28,131 nt of DNA from Entrophospora sp. SA101 (taxonomy: Eukaryota; Glomeromycota; Glomeromycetes; Entrophosporales; Entrophosporaceae): assembly GCA_958430865.1 (NCBI GenBank), contig CAUDNR010000542.1, positions 1 through 28,131 on the forward strand, given 5' to 3'. Position 1 is the stretch's first letter. Each line of letters begins with the position of its first letter. The position numbers and the translations under genes were made by a program. This document shows, piece after piece, positions 10,274-19,494 of this stretch. The notes beneath the pieces were generated by a model. It was not told the DNA's origin, searched no databases, and saw only the letters and a program-made list of their open reading frames with translations.

Positions 10274-11912
10274 ATGGTACGTAAGGAACTTGGTTTTATC
10301 CAGTTTCATTAAAAGCATGCTGTTTATGATATTATTTATTGATCCCAGCTTCCTTCACTTTCCAGAGCACAAAAACCCAACAAAAGGAAAAAATCAGACA
10401 ATTTATGGCCTTTACGAATGCAAGGTATCAAATTTTGATAATAAAAATTACCATGACAACACAAGTTTACACATGTATACATGTATATTAGTTGGTATAT
10501 TAACTTTTAGTTCAATATTATAATAAAACAATTAGTGAAAAAGTTTCTCAAAAAAAATTAAAAGAATTCAATTGGAATGTCGAAGTAGCTGTAGACGATT
10601 ATTTTAATAATCAACCTAGCACCATCACTTGGAGAGGCTTATCAACTTCTCAAAGTTTGAGTTCTGGAATAGATTTAAGAAAACTTGAAGATGTATTTAA
10701 CAAGTACATAGGTTAGTTTATAGTTAATCAATCAGCTAATGAATTTGATTGGTTGATTTCATAAATTATACTAATGTTAACATGCCATACATATATTACA
10801 ATCAATTTCTATAGATAGGGATGAAGGCAATGATAGGGATAGAAAAGGAGTAATTTCAGTGGATGGAGTAATAAAATATTGTAATGATTTGGGAGTTGAC
10901 CCTGAAGATGTTGTTATGTTGGTCATGGCTTGGCATCTTAAAGCAGAAAAAATTGGTGAATTTAAATATGAAGGATTTATTGAGGGTTGGTCGAAACTAA
11001 GGTTCTTTTAACACAAGTCCTATTTTTCTAAATTTTATTTTCTTGAAAATGTTGTTAATTATTAAAATCTCTTATTCAGATGTGATACACTTCTAAAGAT
11101 GCGAGCAGCCATACCTAGTCTTAGACAAACCCTGAATGATGATCTTAAATTTAAAGAAATTTATCAATTTACTTTTAAATTTGGATTAGGAGAAAATCAA
11201 AAATCATTGAGTATGACTATTATTGTGTTTTTGTGATTTTTTTTTTTTGAAAAAGATAATTCCTCAACTATTTTCCAAATCCTTATTTACTTTCTTAAAT
11301 ATATTAGGCCTTGATGTAGCAACTGAATTCTGGAAATTATTATTGAGAGATCATTGGCCACTTCTTGATATCTGGATAGAATTTGTTAAGGTTCATATTA
11401 TAAATCCATCCATCTATTAAACCTTTATTTTATTTAATGTGTGTGCACTTGTAATAATTTATTTATTTGAATTAGGAAAAACATGGTAAAGCAATCTCAA
11501 AAGACACTTGGAATTTGGTATGTGTGTTATGTGCTATGCTGGTAATAATTTACTCTTGGAAATTAATTATTTCATTTGTGTATTATTTTTTCTAGCTGCT
11601 GGAATTTGTCAGACAAATCAATGAGGATTTAAATAATTATGATACAGAGGGTAATTAATTAACCAAAGACTTTTTTTTACTTAACTCTAAATTTGTAAAG
11701 ATTTATTGATGTCATTAATGAATATTTTAACATTTCATAAATTAGGAGCTTGGCCGGTTCTCATTGATGAGGTATGATATCAATCAATCAATCAATCAAT
11801 CAATTGACTGTTTTTAACACCTTTATTTTTCATGTTCTCCTTCTCACATAAACATTAGTTTGTAGAGTATGCCAGAGAGAAATTGAAGATATCGGCTCCT
11901 CCAGTTCTTTAA
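10274..11912 (+). CDS. DCN1: DCN1-like cullin neddylation protein (UBA + PONY domain)
   Basis: Ten exons: 10274-10276, 10366-10424, 10536-10711, 10815-11001, 11080-11210, 11308-11390, 11476-11517, 11596-11650, 11746-11771 and 11859-11912. All phases agree, giving 271 aa, close to yeast and human Dcn1. The N-terminus (STKTQQKEKIRQFMAFTNAS, then KKLKEFNWNVEVAVDDYF) is the UBA domain. The rest is the PONY domain, including GVIKYCNDLGVDPEDVVMLV, FKYEGFIEGW, LKFKEIYQFTFKFG and the C-terminal DHWPLLDIWIEFV and GAWPVLIDEFVEYAR, the signature of the cullin-binding surface. Dcn1 is a scaffold E3 that promotes Nedd8 transfer from Ubc12 to cullins. The start is uncertain. The ATG may form an exon alone (donor GTACGT); alternatively exon 1 is 10274-10280 (donor GTAAGG) joined to 10349, adding six residues. 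Both keep the frame. The gene looks intact. Confidence 0.93.
11780..11803. repeat. (AATC)n microsatellite in the last DCN1 intron
   Basis: Six tandem AATC units follow the 5' splice site of the intron 11772-11858 of the DCN1 gene. Confidence 0.85.
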
Positions 11913-12390
11913 ATCAATTTTTTTATTTATAACATAATAGATTATAATAACATCAATAAAAATATTGCTTTAATTGGAAGTGCTCTTGTTATTCAATTAT
12001 TTATATATAAAATATAATATTTAGATATTCTACAAGTAGAATGTTGATCTTTATCATTTTTGGTATTTTTAAAATTAAACAATATATATTAATGTTAATA
12101 TTATTAATATTAGAATAATTACACTAGTACATAATAATTAATTAAGTCTCAATCTTTTAAATATTTTCCCAGCAAATGATCATTAAACACACTCGGGTTC
12201 CATCATTGCATGACTTCTCCCGGATGGTTACTAGTAATCCAATTTTATATTTCAAATTGTGCAAAATATGGAATACCACCAGTTTACAACATTTCATTGG
12301 ATAATTTATTTATTGTATAATCCTGAAAAAATAAAATTCAATAGTTGATGATAGGTTGTGAGTTTGTGAATTAACTGTTAAATACAAGAT
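11913..12390. other. Intergenic, nothing recognised
   Basis: AT-rich 3' flank of DCN1. A locally GC-richer stretch (about 12170-12235) has no coding character, and no repeat ends were found. Confidence 0.5.
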
Positions 12391-12836
12391 GTATGATGAC
12401 ATATGAAGCTTCCAAAGCAAGTTTGTAAAATATACTGATGAATGTTTATCAATTATTAAGTTTTGCAAATGAATGTTTCATCAATTATTGAATAGCTTGT
12501 ATTGAAGGAAGTGTCAAAGTCAAGATCTATGAAGCTGTTTGTAAAATATATTTAATGAGCACTTTATCAATTATTCAAAGAATTATATAGGCGGGCTTGA
12601 TCAAAGTGTTAAAATGAATGTTTTATTATTATAGGCGGGTTTGATTGAAGTAAGTATTAGTCAAGATCTATGAAGCTTGCAAAACAAATGTTTATCAATT
12701 ACTCAATAATTATATAGATGGGTTTAATTGAAGTGTTAGTCAAGATCTATGAAACTTGCAAAACAAATGTTTATCAATTATTTAATAATTGTATAGGCAG
12801 GTTTGTTCAAAGTAAGTGCTAAAGTCAATTTATACA
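12391..12836. repeat. Diverged tandem repeat, about 79-bp period
   Basis: The unit starts GTCAAGATCTATGAAGCTTG, continues with CAAAACAAATGTTTATCAATTA and ends with TATATAGGCGGGTTTGATTG-like sequence and AAGTGTTA. Clear unit starts lie at 12519, 12660 and 12739, with partial or diverged units at about 12391 and 12834. Spacing is 141, 79 and 95 bp; the 141-bp interval carries a second internal TATAGGCGGG segment, as expected for about 1.8 units. The two central units are nearly identical. No open frame spans it. Confidence 0.85.
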
Positions 12837-13389
12837 TTTTATTTATTATTTATTTATATAAAACAATAATTAATAATCATTATGGAAACTTTAATCAATA
12901 TAAATAAAGTCAGAAATATAAAACAACCACTAATAAAATACCTTTTAGTTTTTGCTGAATCCTATCATAAAATTCTTCATGATTATTAATTTCTATAAAA
13001 TAGTTTTTTGTGAACCTCTCTAAAAGTTATTAACCAACACCCCCATAAAGTAATGACCATATGAAAGCTTAAAGTATTCTACACCTTCTCATTTGCTATC
13101 AAGTCTTTTAAAGCGATATTGAGAAATAATCCGAGCTTTGAAGTGAAAAGGCAATATCATTTTTGAATAGCCGTAGTTTCGCATAGAAAATGCATTTCAA
13201 TATAATGTAGTACTCATTAGAAAGCTTTAATGGAGTACTTTCATTTTACTCTAACAACAAAGTTCGAGATATTTTTAAAAAAACCATGTGACACGAATTT
13301 CGGATATATGTCACATGACTAATAACCCAAACCCATACCGCCGCAATCTGGGTAAAAATTGCGAGTCCCAGCCTGCTGCAGGCCCGCCT
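12837..13389. other. Intergenic, with a 9-bp inverted repeat
   Basis: There is no coding signal. CATGTGACA (13285-13293) and TGTCACATG (13309-13317) form an inverted repeat with a 15-base spacer. The sequence after it (13325-13385) is unusually GC-rich for this window (contains GCCTGCTGCAGGCCCGCC) and directly precedes the helicase relic. I could not assign it to a transposon family. Confidence 0.4.
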
Positions 13390-14245
13390 GAAAGAATGAA
13401 TTGGATCCATTTCAAAAGTTGCAATACACTGTATAGAAAGATTTTAGTTAATGTACACACTTTTTGCTGGAAAATCTGTTGTTGCAGGATATGTTATTGC
13501 GCAAGCTTTGAAAAATAAACAAAGAGTCATTTACACCGACTCCAATAAAGGTATACGAACGATAAAACTTCTTTTTTAATTAATTCCAGTAATTTAACTG
13601 TTAATTATTACTATTATATTCAAGGCTTTAAGCAATTAAAAATACAGAGAATTAAAAGTTCTTTTAATTGGATTGATAACTGGTGATGTTTCCATTAAAC
13701 CTTATGCAAATTGTTTATATGACTACAGAGTAATTTTAAAATCCTTAACATAAAGAATTATATATATAAACTAATAAATTGTTATTCAAGAAAATAGATT
13801 TTATTGACTATGCTTTCATGGCAATAAAGTGATGCATGGGTAATTTTTGATGAGATAATGTGCACTATATGAAAGATAAAGATATTTGAAATTTACAATA
13901 TGAATTAATTATTTTTAATTAACATTTCTATTTTAATTTTTTAATTTTAATCTAGTTTGAGATATAGTTTGGGAAGAAATTATTATTATTTTATTTGCCA
14001 AATTCATCTTGCATTTTTATCTGAAACAGTCTCCAATGCTATGGAATTCGCAGAGTAGGTATGTAAAACACATGCAGAAATAAGATTCTATATAAATTTT
14101 TTTCTGATATTTATTGATCAGTTTAATTTTATAGTTTAGTTTAAAATATACTGTTTCTTCATATTGTATACATCCAACGCCGCCTTTACAACATTATGTT
14201 TATGGAAGTGATATTACTTTCATGTTGAATGTACATTAATATTAC
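13390..14245 (+). pseudogene. Decayed Mtr4/Ski2-family exosome RNA helicase
   Basis: In-order conserved pieces are broken by stops and frameshifts. About 13398-13440 reads LDPFQ, then VAIHCIER after a 1-base shift. Motif I region 13455-13553 gives [20 protein letters not shown], then VIYTDSNK, corresponding to Mtr4 AGKTVVAEYAIA...[20 protein letters not shown]. About 13625-13725 gives ALSN, an in-frame TAA where Gln is expected, KYREL and LITGDVSIKPYANCL. About 13832-13880 gives AWVIFDEI (DEIH box), then a 5-base insertion before HYMKDK. About 13970-14055 gives VWEE and, shifted, AFLSETVSNAMEFAE (motif III SAT-like). About 14160-14215 gives PPLQHYVYGSD. Intron-like sequences persist between pieces, so it arose by DNA duplication rather than retroposition. 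Mtr4 normally unwinds RNA for the nuclear exosome and exceeds 1000 aa. Only part of the N-terminal helicase core remains. Confidence 0.82.
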
Positions 14246-14842
14246 TATTTTGAAACTTTAAAAAAATAACGTATTAGGTATGATAGATAACCATGCAATA
14301 AATAAAATGTAAATTAAAATTTATGGCATGTAAAATGATTCATGAAAATAAAACTTATGACTTGGACAATAGGAAAATTTTTTCTTATATAAAGAGAAGG
14401 AAATATCCACCTTTGTCCATAATCAAGAAAAAAATTTTAACAGTTTGCAACTATACTTTTAATAATAAAGTTGCCCACAAAACGGATCAGAAGAAAATTC
14501 AAACTTACAGTACATAAATTTTTTATACGATATTTATATAACGTATATCACATGATTATCATAAATGCCAATTCTAATTCCAAATTTCTTTGTTTTTACA
14601 GATATTTCGATTTTAGCGGATAAATCTCTTGGGCCAAACTTGTCCACTAAATCGAGATTCACTGTGTACTTCTAATAGCGCTGTAACTCTTTGATTCCAT
14701 GGTGAATCTAATGTAAATGAGATTCATATTAATTATTTTTACATAGAAGTAATTCTATATACCACTCGAGAAAAAATCCCACTGCTGAAACTAAGAAAAT
14801 ATGGTATTTTAATAGATTGAAAAACACCATAATGAATTCATT
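14246..14842. other. Intergenic, no confident gene
   Basis: An open frame at 14323-14517 (+, 64 codons, basic: MACKMIHENKTYDLDNRKIF and onward) lies just after the helicase relic. It could be a far-diverged continuation, but I could not align it to helicase motifs. The rest is AT-rich without visible structure. Confidence 0.35.
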
Positions 14843-14938
14843 ACGGGACATTATAAAATTGTTGTATAACGTTCATTATCGCATTACATTGGTGAATTTA
14901 ATAATGCAAAATGTTGGGTTTTATTGCAGTATGCCCAT
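14843..14938. mobile_element. MITE, 96 bp, same family as 27527-27634 (inverse orientation)
   Basis: It begins ACGGGACATTATAAAATTGT and ends TTTTATTGCAGTATGCCCAT. These correspond to the reverse complement of the element at 27527-27634, which begins ATGGGACATTATAAAACTGT and ends TTTTGTTGCAGCATGTCCCAT. The interior shares CATTAC and an AT-rich core. Ends GGGACAT / ATGCCCAT are inverted repeats. No coding capacity. It lies about 420 bp upstream of the TLC gene. Confidence 0.75.
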
Positions 14939-15356
14939 ATTAAACTGAACTACTATGATGTATTAATATTAGTATATGAAAACACTCCTAGTAGTAATAG
15001 TTGGTCTACTAAATTTTTTGATGCCCCAAATTTTATTAAAAATATAAAAATCTTCTTCGGGATACATATTAATATAGTAATGTACTTAACTCATTTATTG
15101 AAATCAATTTAGCACCATTCAGTAAACCTTCCTTTTTATAGATTTACTTTCACACAATAACAAACTCCAATATTTGGTTTAATCCATCATCAATCAGTTT
15201 TACCTTTTATTTTTATTACCATATGAATAAAGTTCAGATGTCAATAAACCAAACTTCCATGTTTTTTTTGTCACACCTATTTTTAAATGAATTTACAAGC
15301 ATCGTAAAAAAAGATTTTTTTTTTCTTTTAATTATAATTTTTTTAACTAACAAATA
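14939..15356. promoter_or_regulatory. Upstream region of the TLC gene
   Basis: AT-rich sequence. A 62-codon open frame at 14924-15112 (+) starts inside the MITE and has no recognisable features, so I do not call it a gene. No defined promoter element was seen. Confidence 0.35.
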
Positions 15357-16421
15357 ATGATGATGATGATGATGTTTGATAATGAAGGAAATTGTATATA
15401 TGATTCTGTAAAAATTTCAATTTATTCATTTATTGGGTTCATTTTGCTGAATTATTTGACAACAATTTGCGTTTCAAACTTTACAGTTAAGTAATTTCAC
15501 AAATGATATTATTTGTTAATCAAAAAAAAAAATTTAATTATAATTTTTTTCTTTAACAGGATTTTTATAATAAATTGGATAAAAGAAAACAATCAATTTG
15601 GAATAACACATTTGTTAGTTATATTCATGCATGGATTTGTTCTATAATAACTACTGCAAGGTAATGAAATTAATAATAATAATTATATAATTTAAATTAT
15701 TGTTATTATTAAGAAGTAATTAATCAATCCATTGAATGATTTTCAATAGTTTTATATATTACCCTGAGGCATGGAATGATATGATTAATTCCAATGTAAA
15801 ACTATGTGCAATTCAAATACCTTTATCAACTGGTAAAAACTTTATTCTTTCAATTAATCCCTGAATATATTTAGATTGTTATCATTAATACTAATTCAAA
15901 TATTTTATTATTTAGGATATTTTTTTGCAGATATGCTTGATTTTTTAATAAAAAATATATTTATGGATTCACCTGGGATTTGGTTACATCATATTTTAGT
16001 GGTAGGAGTGCTTATTTCATCTATCTTGACTTGTAAATATTTCCCATATTTGACAGCAACATTATTAGTAGAAATTGGTAATATTTTTTTACATCAACGT
16101 AAACTTTATTTGACAATATATAAAACAAAACTTACTTTTATTTACAAATTGAACTCGTTGTTATTATTATTATCATTTATTTTTGCAAGGATTTTTTTAC
16201 ACATGTATTTACTCTTTAGAGTTTGGAATGAATATGGTTTATTTGATTCCAATATTTGGAAAATTGCATTTTATGGCATGTTTTTGTTGAATGTTTTAAA
16301 TATGATATTATTTCAACAATTGTGGAATTCAGATTGGAAAAAAAACTTTTTTTCCAATAATGATGATAATAGAGATAAAAATAGAATTAAATTAGAAAAA
16401 AACATTATAGACAATGATTAA
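15357..16421 (+). CDS. TLC-domain multi-pass membrane protein (TLCD4/TMEM56-like)
   Basis: Four exons (15357-15485, 15560-15660, 15750-15832, 15916-16421) splice in frame to 272 aa. Hydrophobic helices are visible from about residue 22 onward (YSFIGFILLNYLTT), then IHAWICSIITTASFIYY, GYFFADMLDFLI, WLHHILVVGVLISSI, KLNSLLLLLSFIFARIF and IWKIAFYGMFLLNVLNMILF. The paired histidines (His129-His130) after the GYFFADML segment are the hallmark of the TRAM/LAG1/CLN8 fold, and the length fits TMEM56/TLCD4 relatives. The longer ceramide synthases also share this fold, but their full Lag1 motif is not seen. The likely role is in ER or plasma-membrane lipid handling; substrate unknown. The protein starts with six consecutive Met codons, so the exact start is ambiguous. 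The C-terminus is Asn/Asp/Lys-rich and probably cytosolic. Confidence 0.88.
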
Positions 16422-16672
16422 TGATAATTTAGTTTATGTATAAACTTTAAAAAATTTTTTTATAATAATAATACAATAATAATAATCAATAGCTTTTCTT
16501 CTATTTAAATTTAATAATTGAAGTGAATCAAGTCTTCTTTAATTGAATCTTCTAGTGCAGGCATAACTACATGACTTTCCATGAATCACAAAAGTCCTTT
16601 GCTAAATCAGCAGGATTATCATTAAGACGAATATAATGGTTTGTGAATGACCATTCTCAAGTTCAATATTAA

Positions 16673-18246
16673 TTATTTGCTACGTTTATGTTTATCAATA
16701 CATCTTGGCGTTTTTTCTAATGTTTGGTCATTTGTCAACTCTATCATCAGTAGGTGGTGGTGAGAATGGTGTTGAAAATGATGGTGGTGAGGAATATTGG
16801 TTCCAATATGGAGGATATAGAGTTGAATCGAATTCTTGAGGAATAAAAGATATATTACAATTGCCTTGATATGATTTGACTTTGCTTGAAGCTGTCTTAT
16901 TATTTTAGCAGATTTTGATTTTGCACTTGAGCTATTGCCATTTATTATTATTTTCATCAAGATTATTCTTATTTTTATTCTTGTTGTTATTATTTTTTGT
17001 TTTAGATTTTGAAGTATTTGTATCATTTTGTTTTGGCTTACTTTTCCAATTAGAAGAATCAGTGATATTTTTGATTGATAAGAATGATTCTGATTATTTT
17101 GAGATGAATTATCTCTCTTAAGATGATTTTTTATTAGGATTTTTTTTCATTGTATTTCTAACAAAGTTTTCTCATCAGCTGGAATAAAACTTTTTCCTTG
17201 GTGATGTAATTAAACTGTGCCTAAACCACCTTTTCTTATTTTTATGCCAGGATTAGCAAGAGAATGCCATGATTGCAGCAGTTTTTACATTCACAGTCTT
17301 TAAACAAAATTCTTTTCCAGGTTTTTCATCCGTTGAGGACAGAGAATTGCTGAAATCGGTTGATATAATAATTGTTGCTGTAGTTGATAGCTGATAATGA
17401 TGGTGATAGATGTTGTATTATAATTGTTGTTGTTGCTGTATTTGCTGGGTGTTAGATCAAATTTAGTCGTCATTCTTGTAGTTGATATTGATGTGTGCAG
17501 CCATTTGTTGTTGAATTTATAGTATGTATACTATTAATGGTCGAAGTTGAGGTTGTTGCAGGTTTTGTCTAAGCAGTTTGTTGCAATTGGCTGTACTGTA
17601 TTGTAATTGTGATATAGATTGTAATTGTGATGGTGATAATTAAGGTGGTCAGTGTATATGACATAAGTATTTATTATTATAATTATTATTGTTATGCCAT
17701 GCATTTTTAATAATTACTATCATGATCGTCCGTACCATTCTAATACCATCGGTGTTATATATACTTCTTTCAGAACTCCGATCTAACAAACCTAAGGATC
17801 GCACTTGGAGCAGCAATGTTTTTCAAGCTAGTATTTACATCATTTATAGCACCAAATTGTTTAACGCCACACCCACCACTATCTTGATGCAACCTGCTTG
17901 AATCTAATACTTGTGTTGAACTATTATTGTTGTTCACGTCATTCCGTCCATTCCTTGTTAAATTCTACATAATGTTCTTTATGAATAATACAAAATTTTG
18001 CGTAAGGTGAGTTTCTTCTACCTTTAAATATATACAATAATAACATAATAATAATAATAATACTTGATAAACATGAGAACCGCCTTCATTTTTTGAGACA
18101 CAAATACTATGAAGATTAATATGGACTATACAAGAAACATTTGAGTTAATATCAATATTTTCCTGTGATGGAATGATAGCGTTAAACCTAGAAATTGTAC
18201 AAGATGGATTTTTAACAATTAAACCCTCCATGATATAAATCCGCAT
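16673..18246 (-). pseudogene. Decayed gene of unknown function with Cys cluster and Asn/Gln-rich regions
   Basis: Protein-like blocks occur in order on the minus strand but in shifting frames. At 18246 down to about 18060: MEGLIVKNPSCTISRFNAII and onward to GGSHVYQ. About 18015-17950: RRNSPYAKFCIIHKEHYVEF then NKEW and a stop. About 17920-17800: SSTQVLDSSRLHQDSGGCGV and onward. Gln/Asn codon-rich sequence follows around 17400-17600. At 17269-17304 is FKDCECKNCCNH, preceded after a 1-base shift by GKEFC. Asn/Lys-rich sequence follows, then IPQEFDSTLYPPYWNQYSSP, and finally TLEKTPRCIDKHKRSK with a stop at 16673. The G..C..xC.C..CxN spacing loosely recalls the end of a tesmin/TSO1 CXC motif, but the first half of that motif is missing, so the family remains open. 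Multiple stops and frameshifts make it non-functional as read. Confidence 0.5.
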
Positions 18247-18263
18247 TTAATTTTGTAACATTA

Positions 18264-18874
18264 CAGTGCAGATCATCTATACTCAAAAGTTAAAATTTTT
18301 GAAATATTATGTGATCCACACATTGGATTTTAAAAAACTCGCCACCATTCAATTCAGCTTTAAAAGGGGAGTCTATTATCTAAAAAAAAAATTTGTCTCG
18401 AATTTTCTTTTCATAGATTTTTTAAATTTGAAAGTTATGCTCAGAAGTGCAACAATAATTTTTGTGTTATATACAATATTTTGAATCTCACGACCAAATC
18501 TGGTAATGATTTTCTTTTAATGTAATATGTTCGCTAAACTTTCTTGTTGTAAAGAACTTTAAAAAAAAGGAAATAAATAAGTCAAATAAATCAAATGTAA
18601 TTTGTAGAAAATATTCTATGAAAAAAAGTTGTTACACGAAATTTACCTAGTCTCAATTTCTTAAGTGTATAACAAAATTCGGAATTTTCAAAATGCTAAG
18701 GCTCAGCAAATTTTCAGTTTAAGAAAAACCAGCCGATAAGTTTTGAAGCTTGAGTCATGAACAATAAAACTTATCGGTTAAGCTTTTTAAAATGATATAA
18801 TTTTTTTTTGTTTTAGTATTTTGAAGTTGATCAATTGTTACTATAAGCATTAATGATTATAGATGATCTGCCCG
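18264..18874. mobile_element. Non-autonomous Tc1/mariner-like element, 611 bp, TA-flanked
   Basis: The left end at 18264 reads CAGTGCAGATCATCTATACT. The right end, reverse-complemented from 18874, reads CGGGCAGATCATCTATAATC. They match at 16 of 17 positions from GCAGATCATCTATA onward. Both ends are directly preceded by TA (18262-18263 and 18875-18876), as expected for Tc1/mariner insertion. CAGTG is a common start for these inverted repeats. The interior is AT-rich with stops in all frames and no transposase motifs. An internal hairpin-forming repeat (CCGATAAGTTTT ... AAAACTTATCGG) lies at about 18732-18779. The left end lies only 17 bp upstream of the first ATG of the minus-strand relic. Confidence 0.7.
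18732..18779. repeat. Inverted repeat (CCGATAAGTTTT / AAAACTTATCGG)
   Basis: Twelve-base arms are separated by about 24 bases that include AAGCTTGAGTCATGAACAAT. The arms are perfectly complementary. It lies inside the Tc1/mariner-like element and may be a nested MITE end or a fold-back. Confidence 0.7.
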
Positions 18875-18876
18875 TA

Positions 18877-19494
18877 CCTACATTCACAAATAATTTTTTT
18901 AATTGAGTCTGCTTAAATAAATTACTATGGTTTTGTGATGTTGTCGCTGCTTAGAATATGCATTAAAAAGAAATACGATTAAAAAAAAAGTCAGTTTAAA
19001 AAAAAAATGATAGGTATATTTGAATTTTGGGTATTTTTCAAATTTTTTGGGTATAATTTTCTAAAAAAAGTGGGCAGAGAAAAGGTGATCTTCAAATATA
19101 CCATCTACTAAGATTGTTCGGGGTCCCGTTTAGGCATTTTAACAAAAAAAAAAAAGGAATACATTTGAATTAAAAAATTGTTAAAAATCGCATTCCATAA
19201 AAGGAATGATTTTCATAGAAAAATTTCACTGGTTGGCGCAGCATTTGATGATTGGCACCATAAAACTATTACATCAAATTCGCTTCCATTAAGTCAAAAA
19301 TGACATAAGTAAAAACACTTGATGTGAGTAAAATTGCTTTAAAGGCTAATAAAATATAAAAACATAAATTTATATATTCAATTTTTTATTTTTATATTTT
19401 TCTTGTGTATCTATTTAAGCTCTTGTTTTTCTCTAAAAAAAAAAAAGAATTTGAATTAGCATACACAACAACAACAACAACAATAACAACATTA
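18877..19494. other. Intergenic, with a small inverted repeat
   Basis: GGTATATTTGAA (19013-19024) and TTCAAATATACC (19091-19102) are perfect 12-base inverted repeats about 66 bases apart. They could be ends of a short MITE of about 100 bp, but no target duplication is evident. The rest is AT-rich with A-runs and an AAC microsatellite at about 19466-19482, just downstream of the SMC2 stop. Confidence 0.45.

Noticed and set aside
16915..17121. 68-codon plus-strand hydrophobic open frame (Leu/Phe-rich)
   Set aside because: It is the antisense of Asn/Lys-rich minus-strand codons of the decayed gene, which explains the apparent membrane-like composition.
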